64,000 bases of DNA, from assembly GCF_036421915.1 (NCBI RefSeq), contig NZ_JAZGOM010000001.1; one strand, given 5' to 3'. Shown here piece after piece: positions 35,193 through 43,287 of the stretch. The DNA is from Georgenia_A wangjunii. Its GTDB lineage: Bacteria > Actinomycetota > Actinomycetes > Actinomycetales > Actinomycetaceae. The translations under genes were made by a program, and so were the position numbers. The notes under the pieces are model-generated. The model made no database searches and was not told the DNA's origin. It saw nothing but the letters and a program-made list of their open reading frames with translations. Position 1 is the first letter of the stretch; every line of letters begins with the position of its first letter.

Positions 35193-35666
35193 TCACGTGC
35201 GGGGGTGGTCCGGGGCGCTCGTCGCGCCCGTCCCCGGCTCGTGGGTGCTGTCGTCGCCGCGGGCCTCGTGGCGCCCGTGAGAGGCGGGCTCGTCGGCGGG
35301 ACCGGGACGTGCGGTGCCGTCCGGGTCGAGCGCGTCGGCGTCGGCGCGCTCGCGCTCCACCTGGTCACGGGCCTTGGCGGCTGAGCCCTCCCGCTCGCGC
35401 GCCTCCCGCTCGAGGCGCTCGGCCTCGACGCGGGCCTGCTTGGCCTGGGCCTCCGCAGCGGCTGCGTCCGCCTCGCGCTGGCGGGCATCCAGGTCCTGCT
35501 CCTCGGCGTGGGCCCGCAGGTCCGCGGCGTGCGCGCGATTCTCCCGCTCGCGCACCTCCGCGCGCTGGCGCCGCTTGCGCGAGGCGACGACGACGAGGGC
35601 GATGATGGCCGCCAGGACGACGACGCCGACGATGATCCACACCCACAGGTTGTCCATGTTGTCCAT
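35193..35666 (-). CDS. Hypothetical membrane protein with long charged coiled coil
   Basis: 157 residues from the ATG at 35666 (MDNMDNLWVW), with GGGAG 7 nt upstream; a second ATG three codons later is possible. One N-terminal membrane helix (LWVWIIVGVVVLAAIIALVVV) and then a highly charged Ala/Glu/Arg heptad-like coiled coil (about 30-115), ending in an acidic, Pro/Gly/His-rich tail. Small anchor-plus-coiled-coil proteins of this kind are common in actinobacteria and have no defined function. Monocistronic. Confidence 0.7.
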   Translation of the reverse strand: MDNMDNLWVWIIVGVVVLAAIIALVVVASRKRRQRAEVRERENRAHAADLRAHAEEQDLDARQREADAAAAEAQAKQARVEAERLEREAREREGSAAKARDQVERERADADALDPDGTARPGPADEPASHGRHEARGDDSTHEPGTGATSAPDHPRT

Positions 35667-35797
35667 CGATCTACTCCCGTCCGTAGGAACTCTCCCTGCA
35701 TAGAACAGGAGGACGGGGCCTTCCGCGACCCGGGCGTGATCATGGGGGGTGCGGTTCGGGCGGACGACCCAGCCGGGTGCGGCCCGGGTGGAGCGGC

Positions 35798-36529
35798 TCA
35801 GCCGCGCGGGGCGATGAGCCCCACGGCGATGTCCGCGGCGAGGGCCGAGACGTCGGCGAGGGCGAGGTGGAAGTCGTCCCCCGCGGCGGGGCCGCACAGG
35901 TCGGAGACCGCGCGCACGGAGACGAAGGGCACCCCGTACGTGAAGCACGCCTGAGCGATGGCCGTGGACTCCATGTCCGTCGTCAGAGCGGCCGGGAAGG
36001 AGGCCCGCACGGCCTCGACCGTACGGCCGTCGATGAAGCTGTCGCTCGTGAGCATCTGCCCGACGAGGACGCCCGGGAGCGCCTTGGCGCGGTCGACGAG
36101 CGACTCGGTGCCTGGGAAGCTCGCCGGCATCCCGGGGACCTGGCCGAGCGCGTACCCGAAGGCCGTCGCGTCGGCGTCGCTGTAGAGGTACTCCGAGCCG
36201 ACGACGACGTCACCCACCCGGACGCCGACGCCGAGCCCGCCGGCCGAGCCGCTGCTGATGACGAGCGGGGTCCGCACAGCGTGGATCGCCAGCGCTGCGG
36301 CGATGGCGGCGTTGACGGTGCCCACGCCCGTGCACACGAGGAGGACCCGGCTGCCCCCGACCGTGGCGAGCGAGGCGCGGGCGCCTCCGACCATCCGAGG
36401 GGTGCTGACGTCGTCGGCCCGCTGCTCGAACGGTGCCAGCTCGGCGTCCATCGCCGCGAGGACGACGGCGTCGACCGTCGTCGCGCCGGGCGGGGAGGGG
36501 GACAGGACCGGCGTCGGGAGCTGGCTCAC
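35798..36529 (-). CDS. mtnN: 5'-methylthioadenosine/S-adenosylhomocysteine nucleosidase
   Basis: 243 residues from a GTG at 36529 overlapping the luxS stop (GTGA). Nucleoside phosphorylase-superfamily enzyme that hydrolyses MTA, SAH and 5'-deoxyadenosine to adenine and the thioribose sugar. Motifs: VVLAAMDAELAPF, LLVCTGVGTVNAAIAAAL, VISSGSAGGLG, TTDMESTAIAQACF (catalytic/substrate Glu) and VRAVSDLCG (catalytic Asp). Its product S-ribosylhomocysteine is the substrate of LuxS encoded immediately upstream, so the two genes form the complete two-step SAH detoxification/AI-2 route. Confidence 0.93.
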   Translation of the reverse strand: MSQLPTPVLSPSPPGATTVDAVVLAAMDAELAPFEQRADDVSTPRMVGGARASLATVGGSRVLLVCTGVGTVNAAIAAALAIHAVRTPLVISSGSAGGLGVGVRVGDVVVGSEYLYSDADATAFGYALGQVPGMPASFPGTESLVDRAKALPGVLVGQMLTSDSFIDGRTVEAVRASFPAALTTDMESTAIAQACFTYGVPFVSVRAVSDLCGPAAGDDFHLALADVSALAADIAVGLIAPRG

Positions 36530-36975
36530 GCGTCCACCTGCTCCCACTCGTCGCGGCGGGCGAGGAAGGCGGCGGCCGCCTCCTGGGCGCCCTCCAACGT
36601 GTGGTTCGCCCCCCAGCCGCACTGCACCTCGTTGGCGGCCGGGACGTCGGTGGCTGTCACCACGTCCCGCAGTGTCGCCTCGAGCGTGGCGAGGAAGTCG
36701 GCGTACGTGCCACCCACGAGCAGTGCGTAGAAGCCGGTCTGGCAGCCCATGGGTGAGATGTCGAGGACGTTGTCCGCGTGGTTGCGCATGTGCTCGGCCA
36801 TGAGGTGCTCGAGCGAGTGGACGACGGGCATGTCGAGGTGGGCGGAGTTCGGCTGGCAGAAGCGGACGTCGTACTTGACGAGGACGTCCCCGCCCGGAAG
36901 CTCCTTCGTGTCCGCGACGCGCACGTAGGGCGCCGCGACGCTGCGGTGGTCGAGGTTGAAGCTCTCCACGTTCAT
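36526..36975 (-). CDS. luxS: S-ribosylhomocysteine lyase
   Basis: 149 residues from the ATG at 36975 (MNVESFNLDH, the canonical family N-terminus). ATGs at 36993 and 36996 would add MMEGVKK, and a GGAGGG lies between them and the chosen start. Zinc ligands His53 and His57 (HSLEH) and Cys119 (EVQCGWG), catalytic Glu56 and Cys78 (SPMGCQTGFY). Converts S-ribosylhomocysteine to homocysteine and DPD, the AI-2 precursor. Operon with mtnN, divergent from the nrd operon across a 548-nt regulatory gap. Confidence 0.96.
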   Translation of the reverse strand: MNVESFNLDHRSVAAPYVRVADTKELPGGDVLVKYDVRFCQPNSAHLDMPVVHSLEHLMAEHMRNHADNVLDISPMGCQTGFYALLVGGTYADFLATLEATLRDVVTATDVPAANEVQCGWGANHTLEGAQEAAAAFLARRDEWEQVDA

Positions 36976-37144
36976 CTTCTTCACGCCCTCCATCATGCGG
37001 GAGCGTCCTGCGCCCTGTCTGTGCCCCAGCGGTGTGCGACTGGCCACGTTCCGTGCGCGCAAGAGTCCCGCCCGGGCGGGCGGGAGGACGGAGCAGGCTC
37101 TCGCGCGGGCGCCACGCCGAGTGCCGCGACGAATTTTTTTGGCG

Positions 37145-37356
37145 CCGTCCACAGCCGGTGGACGAGCGGGCGCCCACGGACCTCCGATCTGTCCACAGGA
37201 CGACCGCCGGTGCCGTGCGGAACCCGTCGTGAGGCGTTGTCAGTGGTGGCTGAGAGCCTGTACGGCGGGGGTGAACGGACCGCCCTGGGTGCGTCCACAG
37301 CCTGTCCCCAGGGCCCCCCGTGTTGTGCACAGCGGCGGCGCCGGACCTGTGGAGGA
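37145..37356. promoter_or_regulatory. DnaA-box-like sequences upstream of nrdH
   Basis: The luxS-nrdH gap has no gene. It contains CCGTCCACA (37145-37153), CTGTCCACA (37189-37197) and, on the minus strand, TCCTCCACA (37356-37348). Near-matches are GCGTCCACA (37291-37299) and TTGTGCACA (37323-37331). A seven-T run at 37134-37140 and a 14-bp palindrome CCCGCCCGGGCGGG at 37067-37080 lie alongside. In E. coli, DnaA boxes control nrdAB, so DnaA-linked regulation is conceivable here. Confidence 0.45.
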
Positions 37357-37378
37357 CACGCCCGTGAACGACACTCCG

Positions 37379-37426
37379 ACACAAGCACTGGGGGTCGCCC
37401 CGATCCAGCACCACTAGGTGTAGTGT
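37379..37426 (+). promoter_or_regulatory. Tandem NrdR boxes of the nrdHIEF operon
   Basis: CCACTAGGTGTAGTGT (37411-37426) matches the 16-bp NrdR consensus acaCwAtATaTwGtgt at 12 positions. ACACAAGCACTGGGGG begins exactly 32 nt upstream (37379-37394) and matches more weakly (9 positions). Two boxes about 31-32 nt apart, on the same helix face, are the normal NrdR arrangement. TAGTGT inside the second box could be the -10. NrdR with dATP would repress ribonucleotide reductase synthesis. Confidence 0.7.
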
Positions 37427-37523
37427 CCAAGATCTACGCAGACGACGAACCACAACGCTGTCGTTTCAACCCGTGCCGCCGCTGGCAGCGACCCGGCACC
37501 GCACCGAGAGGAGATCGGCTCAG

Positions 37524-37769
37524 ATGAGCATCACCGTCTTCAGCAAGCCGGCCTGCGTCCAGTGCGACGCCACCTACCGCGCCCTGGACAAGAACGGTCT
37601 CGAGTACGAGGTCGTCGACATCTCGGTCGACGCCGAGGCGCTCGACACCGTCAAGGCGCTCGGCTACCAGCAGGCTCCCGTCGTCTTCGCGGACGGCGAC
37701 CACTGGTCCGGCTTCCGCCCGGACAAGATCAAGGCGCTGGCGACGCAGGCCGCCGCCGTCGCCGTCTGA
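37524..37769 (+). CDS. nrdH: Glutaredoxin-like protein NrdH
   Basis: Redoxin of 81 residues that donates electrons to the class Ib reductase NrdEF, reduced by thioredoxin reductase. Begins MSITVFSKPACVQCDATYRA with the CVQC redox pair, and has the NrdH signature WSGFRPDKI near the C-terminus. The ATG at 37524 follows GAGAGGAGA. An upstream in-frame ATG at 37473 would add a non-homologous leader. First gene of nrdHIEF, under the tandem NrdR boxes. Confidence 0.96.
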   Translation: MSITVFSKPACVQCDATYRALDKNGLEYEVVDISVDAEALDTVKALGYQQAPVVFADGDHWSGFRPDKIKALATQAAAVAV

Positions 37770-37780
37770 TCCCGCGAGCG

Positions 37781-37818
37781 TCGCCCCGGGCCAGCGGCCG
37801 ACCGGTGGCCCGGGGCGA
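37781..37818 (+). other. Long hairpin between nrdH and nrdI
   Basis: TCGCCCCGGGCCA (37781-37793) pairs perfectly with TGGCCCGGGGCGA (37806-37818): 13 bp, 12-nt loop, no T-run. The nrdI Shine-Dalgarno (AAGGAGG) follows. It may act as an RNA processing or stability element, or as a partial terminator setting nrdH above nrdIEF. Confidence 0.6.
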
Positions 37819-37851
37819 GACCAAGCGGGGAAGCGTGAAGGAGGTGCGGGC

Positions 37852-38268
37852 ATGGGGACGATCGTCTACTTCTCGTCGGCCTCGCAGACCACGCACCGCT
37901 TCGTCGAACGGCTCGGTCTGACCGCGCACCGCATCCCCCTGCGGTCCACGGACGGCTTCCTCCACATGGAGGAGGAGTACGTCCTCATCGTGCCGACGTA
38001 CGGTGGTGGGAACGAGGGCGGGGCGGTGCCGCGGCAGGTCATCAAGTTCCTCAACGACGAGCGCAACCGCTCGTGGTGCCGGGCGGTCATCGCCGCCGGC
38101 AACACCAACTTCGGCAGCGCCTACTGCCTCGCGGGAGACATCGTCTCCGCGAAGCTCGGCGTGCCGTACCTGTACAGATTCGAGCTACTAGGAACCGCTG
38201 AGGACGTCACCCGCGTCCGCGAGGGATTGGGACAGTTTTGGCAGCAACGCTCACAGATACCGGCATAG
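37852..38268 (+). CDS. nrdI: Flavodoxin-like ribonucleotide reductase protein NrdI
   Basis: 138 residues. FMN-binding protein that activates the NrdF dimanganese cofactor by supplying superoxide or peroxide. N-terminal IVYFSSASQTTHRFVERL is the phosphate-binding loop, with VPTYGGGNEGGAVPRQVI and AAGNTNFGSAYC forming the flavin site, as in the family. AAGGAGGTGCGGGC upstream gives a strong ribosome site. Its 3' end overlaps the nrdE start by 31 nt. Confidence 0.95.
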   Translation: MGTIVYFSSASQTTHRFVERLGLTAHRIPLRSTDGFLHMEEEYVLIVPTYGGGNEGGAVPRQVIKFLNDERNRSWCRAVIAAGNTNFGSAYCLAGDIVSAKLGVPYLYRFELLGTAEDVTRVREGLGQFWQQRSQIPA

Positions 38269-40394
38269 AGCAGAACAGCGCCCCGGAGCTCGACTACCAC
38301 GCGCTGAACGCCATGCTCAACCTCTACGACGACGAGGGGCACATCCAGTTCGACGCCGACCGCCAGGCCGCGCGGCAGTACTTCCTCCAGCACGTCAACC
38401 AGAACACCGTCTTCTTCCACAACCTCGAGGAGAAGCTCGACTACCTCGTGGCGGAGGGGTACTACGAGGCGGGCGTCCTCGAGAAGTACTCGCCCGAGTT
38501 CCGGGCGCGGATCTGGGACTTCGCCTACGGCAAGAAGTTCCGGTTCGAGACGTTCCTCGGTGCGTTCAAGTACTACACGTCGTACACGCTCAAGACGTTC
38601 GACGGGAAGCGGTACCTCGAGCGGTTCGAGGACCGGGTCGTCATGGTCGCCCTCACGCTCGCCGACGGCAACGAGAGCTTCGCCCTCGACATGGTCGAGG
38701 AGATCATCAGCGGCCGGTTCCAGCCCGCCACGCCGACGTTCCTCAACGCGGGCAAGGCGCAGCGCGGCGAGCTCGTCAGCTGCTTCCTCCTGCGCATCGA
38801 GGACAACATGGAGTCGATCGCCCGCGCGATCAACTCCGCGCTGCAGCTCTCGAAGCGGGGCGGTGGCGTCGCCCTGTCGCTGTCGAACATCCGTGAGCAC
38901 GGCGCCCCGATCAAGAAGATCCAGAACCAGTCCTCCGGCGTCATCCCCGTGATGAAGCTCCTCGAGGACTCCTTCTCCTACGCCAACCAGCTCGGGGCCC
39001 GCCAGGGCGCGGGGGCGGTCTACCTCAACGCCCACCACCCGGACATCATGAAGTTCCTCGACACCAAGCGGGAGAACGCGGACGAGAAGATCCGCATCAA
39101 GACCCTCTCGCTCGGCGTCGTCGTCCCGGACATCACGTTCGAGCTGGCGAAGAAGAACGAGGACATGTACCTGTTCTCGCCGTACGACGTCGAGCGCGTG
39201 TACGGGGTGCCGTTCGGGGACATCAGCGTCACCGAGAAGTACCGCGAGATGGTCGACGACGCCCGCATCAGCAAGCAGAAGATCAAGGCGCGCGACTTCT
39301 TCCAGACGATCGCCGAGCTGCAGTTCGAGTCCGGCTACCCGTACATCATGTTCGAGGACACGGTGAACCGGGCCAACCCGATCGCCGGCCGGATCTCGAT
39401 GTCCAACCTGTGCTCCGAGATCCTCCAGGTCTCCACGCCGTCGACGTTCTCCGAGGACCTGTCCTACGACGTCATCGGCAAGGACATCTCCTGCAACCTC
39501 GGCTCGCTCAACATCGCGAAGACGATGGACTCCCCAGACTTCGGGAAGACGGTCGGCACCGCGATCCGCTCGCTCACGGCGGTCTCGGACCAGACGCACA
39601 TCTGGTCCGTCCCCTCGATCGAGCAGGGCAACAACGACTCGCACGCCATCGGTCTCGGGCAGATGAACCTCCACGGCTACCTCGCGCGGGAGCGGATCTT
39701 CTACGGGTCCGAGGAGGGCGTCGACTTCACGAACATCTACTTCTACACGGTGGCGTTCCACGCGATCACCGAGTCGAACAAGATCGCCATGGAGACGGGC
39801 CAGACGTTCAAGGGCTTCGAGGACTCGGCCTACGCCAGCGGCGAGTTCTTCACGAAGTACACGGACGGCGTGTGGGTGCCCCAGACGGAGAAGGTCGCCC
39901 AGCTGTTCGCGCAGGCCGGCGTCCACGTCCCCACGCAGGAGGACTGGCGCGCGCTGGCCGCCTCGGTGCGCGAGCACGGCCTGTACAACCAGAACCTCCA
40001 GGCCGTCCCGCCGACCGGGTCGATCTCCTACATCAACAACTCGACCTCCTCGATCCACCCGATCGTGTCGAAGATCGAGATCCGCAAGGAGGGCAAGCTC
40101 GGTCGCGTGTACTACCCGGCGGCGTACATGACGAACGACAACCTCGAGTACTACGAGGACGCCTACGAGATCGGCCCCGAGAAGATCATCGACACGTACG
40201 CCGCGGCGACGCAGCACGTGGACCAGGGCCTCTCGCTCACGCTGTTCTTCAAGGACACCGTGACGACGCGGGACCTCAACCGGGCGCAGATCTACGCCTG
40301 GCGCAAGGGCATCAAGACGCTGTACTACATCCGGCTGCGGCAGATGGCGCTCGCCGGCACCGAGGTGGAGAACTGCGTCAGCTGCATGCTGTGA
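38238..40394 (+). CDS. nrdE: Class Ib ribonucleoside-diphosphate reductase alpha subunit
   Basis: Catalytic subunit of 718 residues that reduces NDPs to dNDPs. Key parts: N-terminal helical region without a full ATP-cone, FQPATPTFLNAGKAQRGELVSC containing the first active-site Cys (given in part as GELVSCFL), SNLCSEI (radical-site Cys with Asn/Glu), the second Cys in DISCNLGSLN, PTGSISYINNSTSSIHP, and the C-terminal redox pair ENCVSCML that NrdH reduces. The TTG start at 38238 is required because the first ATG (about 38311) would remove conserved LDYHALN residues. Overlaps nrdI by 31 nt. Confidence 0.96.
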   Translation: MAATLTDTGIEQNSAPELDYHALNAMLNLYDDEGHIQFDADRQAARQYFLQHVNQNTVFFHNLEEKLDYLVAEGYYEAGVLEKYSPEFRARIWDFAYGKKFRFETFLGAFKYYTSYTLKTFDGKRYLERFEDRVVMVALTLADGNESFALDMVEEIISGRFQPATPTFLNAGKAQRGELVSCFLLRIEDNMESIARAINSALQLSKRGGGVALSLSNIREHGAPIKKIQNQSSGVIPVMKLLEDSFSYANQLGARQGAGAVYLNAHHPDIMKFLDTKRENADEKIRIKTLSLGVVVPDITFELAKKNEDMYLFSPYDVERVYGVPFGDISVTEKYREMVDDARISKQKIKARDFFQTIAELQFESGYPYIMFEDTVNRANPIAGRISMSNLCSEILQVSTPSTFSEDLSYDVIGKDISCNLGSLNIAKTMDSPDFGKTVGTAIRSLTAVSDQTHIWSVPSIEQGNNDSHAIGLGQMNLHGYLARERIFYGSEEGVDFTNIYFYTVAFHAITESNKIAMETGQTFKGFEDSAYASGEFFTKYTDGVWVPQTEKVAQLFAQAGVHVPTQEDWRALAASVREHGLYNQNLQAVPPTGSISYINNSTSSIHPIVSKIEIRKEGKLGRVYYPAAYMTNDNLEYYEDAYEIGPEKIIDTYAAATQHVDQGLSLTLFFKDTVTTRDLNRAQIYAWRKGIKTLYYIRLRQMALAGTEVENCVSCML

Positions 40395-40399
40395 GACCT

Positions 40400-40451
40400 G
40401 GCCGGGTACAGCCCGGCCGAGCCGACGACGGGGCGCGTGCCCCGTCGTCGG
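40400..40451 (+). other. Two tandem hairpins between nrdE and nrdF
   Basis: GGCCGGG (40400-40406) pairs with CCCGGCC (40412-40418). CCGACGACGGGGC (40422-40434) pairs perfectly with GCCCCGTCGTCGG (40439-40451) around GCGT. No T-run follows. Along with the nrdH/nrdI hairpin it suggests mRNA segmentation or differential stability within the operon. Confidence 0.6.
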
Positions 40452-40509
40452 CGCCCACCGCGGCCCCGACGGGCGGCGCGGACGACGAACGCACGAGGAA
40501 GCAGGAGAA

Positions 40510-41484
40510 GTGGCGGAGAAGCTCAAGCTGGTCAGCAGCGTCCAGGCGATCAACTGGAACCGCGTCCAGGATGAGAAGGACGTGGAGGTCTGGGACCGCC
40601 TGACCGGGAACTTCTGGCTGCCCGAGAAGGTCCCGCTGTCCAACGACATCCAGTCGTGGCACACCCTCACCGAGTCCGAGCAGATGATGACGACGCGCGT
40701 CTTCGCGGGTCTGACGCTGCTGGACACGGTCCAGGGCACGGTCGGGGCCGTCAGCCTCATCCCGGACGCGGTCACCCCGCACGAGGAGGCGGTGTACACG
40801 AACATCGCATTCATGGAGTCGGTGCACGCGAAGAGCTACTCCTCGATCTTCTCCACGCTCATCTCCACCCGTGAGATCGACGACGCCTTCCGCTGGTCGG
40901 AGGAGAACGAGAACCTTCAGCGCAAGGCCTCGATCGTCATGGACTACTACCGCGGCGACGACCCGGAGAAGCGCAAGGTCGCCTCGACGATGCTCGAGTC
41001 GTTCCTCTTCTACTCGGGCTTCTACGCGCCGATGTACTGGTCGAGCCGGGCGAAGCTGACGAACACGGCGGACCTCATCCGCCTCATCATCCGCGACGAG
41101 GCCGTCCACGGGTACTACATCGGCTACAAGTACCAGCGCGCCCTCGAGCAGGCGTCGCCCGAGCGCCGCGCCGAGCTCAAGGACTACACGTTCGAGCTCC
41201 TCTACGAGCTCTACGAGAACGAGGAGCAGTACACCGAGGACCTCTACGACCCGCTGGGGCTCACGGAGGACGTCAAGGCGTTCCTGCGCTACAACGCCAA
41301 CAAGGCGCTCATGAACCTCGGCTACGAGGGCCTCTTCCCCAAGGACGCAACGAACGTCAACCCGGCGATCCTCTCCGCGCTCAGCCCGAACGCGGACGAG
41401 AACCACGACTTCTTCTCGGGCTCCGGCTCGAGCTACGTCATCGGCAAGGCGGTCAACACCGAGGACGAGGACTGGGACTTCTAG
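40510..41484 (+). CDS. nrdF: Class Ib ribonucleoside-diphosphate reductase beta subunit
   Basis: Radical-generating subunit of 324 residues with a dimanganese-tyrosyl centre. Begins VSSVQAINWNRVQDEKD. Metal ligands lie in SEQMMTTRVFAGLTLLD, AFMESVHAKSYS and IIRDEAVHGYYIG. The C-terminal DEDWDF tail docks on NrdE, as usual for NrdF. GTG start after AGGAAGCAGGAG. Last gene of nrdHIEF. The downstream VOC gene is convergent. Confidence 0.97.
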   Translation: MAEKLKLVSSVQAINWNRVQDEKDVEVWDRLTGNFWLPEKVPLSNDIQSWHTLTESEQMMTTRVFAGLTLLDTVQGTVGAVSLIPDAVTPHEEAVYTNIAFMESVHAKSYSSIFSTLISTREIDDAFRWSEENENLQRKASIVMDYYRGDDPEKRKVASTMLESFLFYSGFYAPMYWSSRAKLTNTADLIRLIIRDEAVHGYYIGYKYQRALEQASPERRAELKDYTFELLYELYENEEQYTEDLYDPLGLTEDVKAFLRYNANKALMNLGYEGLFPKDATNVNPAILSALSPNADENHDFFSGSGSSYVIGKAVNTEDEDWDF

Positions 41485-41546
41485 GCACGTCGTCACCGCG
41501 AGGGCGGGGCGCCGACGTCTGCCCGGCCGCTGCGCCACCCCGACCG

Positions 41547-41966
41547 CTAGGCGGCCGGGTGGGTGTAGAGGCAGAAGGGGTGGCCGGCGGGGTCCGCCAT
41601 GACGAAGAGCGGTTCGTCCGGCTCGTCGGTGCGGTGGCGCAGGAGCACGGCGCCGAGCGTTTCGGCTCGGCGCCGCTGGTCATCGAGCTGGTCGGGGTCC
41701 TCGACGTAGAAGCACAGGTGCATCTGCATGGGCACGTCGGGGGACGGCCATGTCGTGCGGTGTAGCGTCTCGACCTCCTGGAACGCCAGCAGTCGCTCGC
41801 CCCCCGGTGTCAGCAGCACGAGCCACTCGGCGTCGTCAGTGCCGTCGCCGGGCGGCTCGTCGCCGGGGCGGTAGACCAGGCCGAGCAGCTCTCGGTAGAA
41901 CTCCGCGAGCCCGCGGGCGTCGGTGGCGTCCAGCACGGTATTGACCAACCGCGGGTAGGTGCCCAT
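41547..41966 (-). CDS. VOC family (glyoxalase/dioxygenase-fold) protein
   Basis: 139 residues with ATG after GGAGGT. Two beta-alpha-beta-beta-beta units: VNTVLDATDARGLAEFYREL, WLVLLTPGGERLLAFQEV, MQMHLCFYVEDPDQLDDQ and FVMADPAGHPFCLYTH. Typical metal-ligand positions (first-strand His, C-terminal Glu) are not all present, so catalysis is uncertain. Function unassigned; members may be resistance or isomerase-type proteins. Single gene convergent with nrdF. Confidence 0.8.
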   Translation of the reverse strand: MGTYPRLVNTVLDATDARGLAEFYRELLGLVYRPGDEPPGDGTDDAEWLVLLTPGGERLLAFQEVETLHRTTWPSPDVPMQMHLCFYVEDPDQLDDQRRRAETLGAVLLRHRTDEPDEPLFVMADPAGHPFCLYTHPAA

Positions 41967-42139
41967 GGGTAGACCTCCAGACGAGGGGACTGCGCCGACA
42001 ACGTCTCACTGACTCCGAGCGTCGGCCACCGCAGCGGGACTCGCGGTGCTGTCCCGTCGCTGCGTCGCCACGCGTAGCCGCAGGCTGATCGAGCCGCGGG
42101 ACGGTGCTGCTCGTGGAAGCGGGGGGATACGCTCGGCGC

Positions 42140-42868
42140 GTGAACGGCATCGGGGAGTTCATCGGCTCGTACTGGTGGCTGGTGTTCCCGCTGGGCGGTC
42201 TCCTCGGCGGGAGCGTCCAGGGCCTGCGCGAGTGGGACGACCGGCGCCGCAAGGACAAGATCAAGCTCGCCCGCATCAAGTACGGGCAGGCGGGGCCCCC
42301 GCGCGAACCCGCCGCCGCCATGGGCAAGGTGACGGGCGACGACGTCCGCCGGGTCCTCGCCGAGCACGCCGACGTCCAGCGCAGGTGGCTCACGTACGAG
42401 CTCGACGTGGGCAAGCTCATCGACTTCCCCATGATGAGCGACATGCGCGAGGCGCTCACTGTCGACTTCCACCGCGCGAAGCGCCACGCCGACGGCCTGC
42501 GCCCAGAGACGAACAAGGAGCTCAAGGACCCCGATCGGTTCGTCACGTACCGCACCGCCGTCCACGACCTCGCGCTAGCGTTCGACGTCCTTGAGCGCGA
42601 GGCCCGGCGACGGCGCACGACGACGTTCACCGACACCGAGCGGGAGTCGCTCCGACGCGCGAAGCAGCTCATCGCGCTCGCCGAGGACCGCGGGGCGAGC
42701 TCCGCGGAGCGCCAGGGCGCCTACCGCCGGGCGATGCGCGAGCTCGAGGGGCTCATCGTCGTGCCGGAGGAGGCGGCGGAGGCGATGGAGCTGCGGATCG
42801 CCGGTGCCCTCGGCGCAGGCTCATCGGTGCCGGACGTCGAGGCCCAGAACGACGAGAAGCCGGCCTAG
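42140..42868 (+). CDS. Hypothetical membrane-anchored protein
   Basis: 242 residues from the GTG at 42140. TACGCT (42128-42133) ends exactly 6 nt before it, suggesting a leaderless mRNA; the frame upstream to 42104 has no ribosome site. The N-terminal hydrophobic segment FIGSYWWLVFPLGGLLGG is followed by a basic stretch (DDRRRKDKIKLARIKYG) and a helical domain with many Arg and Glu residues (about 70-225). Conserved-looking in composition, but no family recognised. Confidence 0.65.
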   Translation: MNGIGEFIGSYWWLVFPLGGLLGGSVQGLREWDDRRRKDKIKLARIKYGQAGPPREPAAAMGKVTGDDVRRVLAEHADVQRRWLTYELDVGKLIDFPMMSDMREALTVDFHRAKRHADGLRPETNKELKDPDRFVTYRTAVHDLALAFDVLEREARRRRTTTFTDTERESLRRAKQLIALAEDRGASSAERQGAYRRAMRELEGLIVVPEEAAEAMELRIAGALGAGSSVPDVEAQNDEKPA

Positions 42869-42909
42869 AGCCGGACGCAGCCGCGGCGGGCAGCAGGGAG
42901 GGCGGACGG

Positions 42910-43147
42910 ATGGGTGAGGTCCCGGACGTCGTGACGGGTCTCGGTGACGACAACTTCTGGCCGACGTGGTCGGTCTTCACCCATGGGGAGCTCACCCCGC
43001 GCACGTGCTCGTCGACGAGGAGGACCGTGTCACCGGCGTGCTCGACTGGACGACGGCGCGGGTTGGGGACCCGGGCCGGGACTTCGCGCTGCACCACCTC
43101 ATCGCCGGCCCCGAGGCCTTCGACCGGACCGTCACCACGTACGTCGA
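42910..43147 (+). pseudogene. Remnant of an APH-fold phosphotransferase (macrolide phosphotransferase-like)
   Basis: The frame from 42910 reads DDNFWPTWSVFTHGEL and then meets nonsense. Inserting one C in CTCACCCC near 42991-42998 restores HGELHPAHVLVDEEDRVTG and continues with VLDWTTARVGDPGRDFALHH. HGxxHxxH plus the metal-binding LDW are catalytic motifs of aminoglycoside/macrolide phosphotransferases. The N-terminal two thirds are absent and the end is fused to a different gene fragment. A decayed gene, not functional. Confidence 0.7.
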
Positions 43148-43243
43148 GGCACCTCGTACGGGATGCGGGAGTTCGCGCTCGTCGAGCCGAGCGGCAACCT
43201 CGTGCGCGTCGGGTCGCCGCTCGACCCGTTGCCCCCGGCGTAG
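43148..43243 (+). pseudogene. Truncated C-terminal fragment of a VOC/bleomycin-resistance-type protein
   Basis: In a third frame the sequence reads SYGMREFALVEPSGNLVRVG and ends PLDPLPPA. The G-M-R-E-F ... P-x-G-N-L-x-R-x-G pattern is the last strand pair of VOC proteins, with the metal-binding Glu. The rest of the domain is missing. It abuts the phosphotransferase remnant, so the two are joined by a deletion. Confidence 0.65.
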
Positions 43244-43287
43244 CCGCGGCGTAGCGTCGGCCGCGCAGCAAGGGAACGGAGACCGCG

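Noticed and set aside
38121..40814. 897-codon minus-strand frame opposite nrdE
   Set aside because: Shadow of nrdE; composition is typical of antisense GC-rich reading, and no start or domain supports it.
42975..43000. CATGGGGAGCTCACCCC resembling the 33329-33352 palindrome
   Set aside because: It is the codon sequence of HGELTP in the decayed phosphotransferase, lacks the second arm, and is best explained by coding origin.
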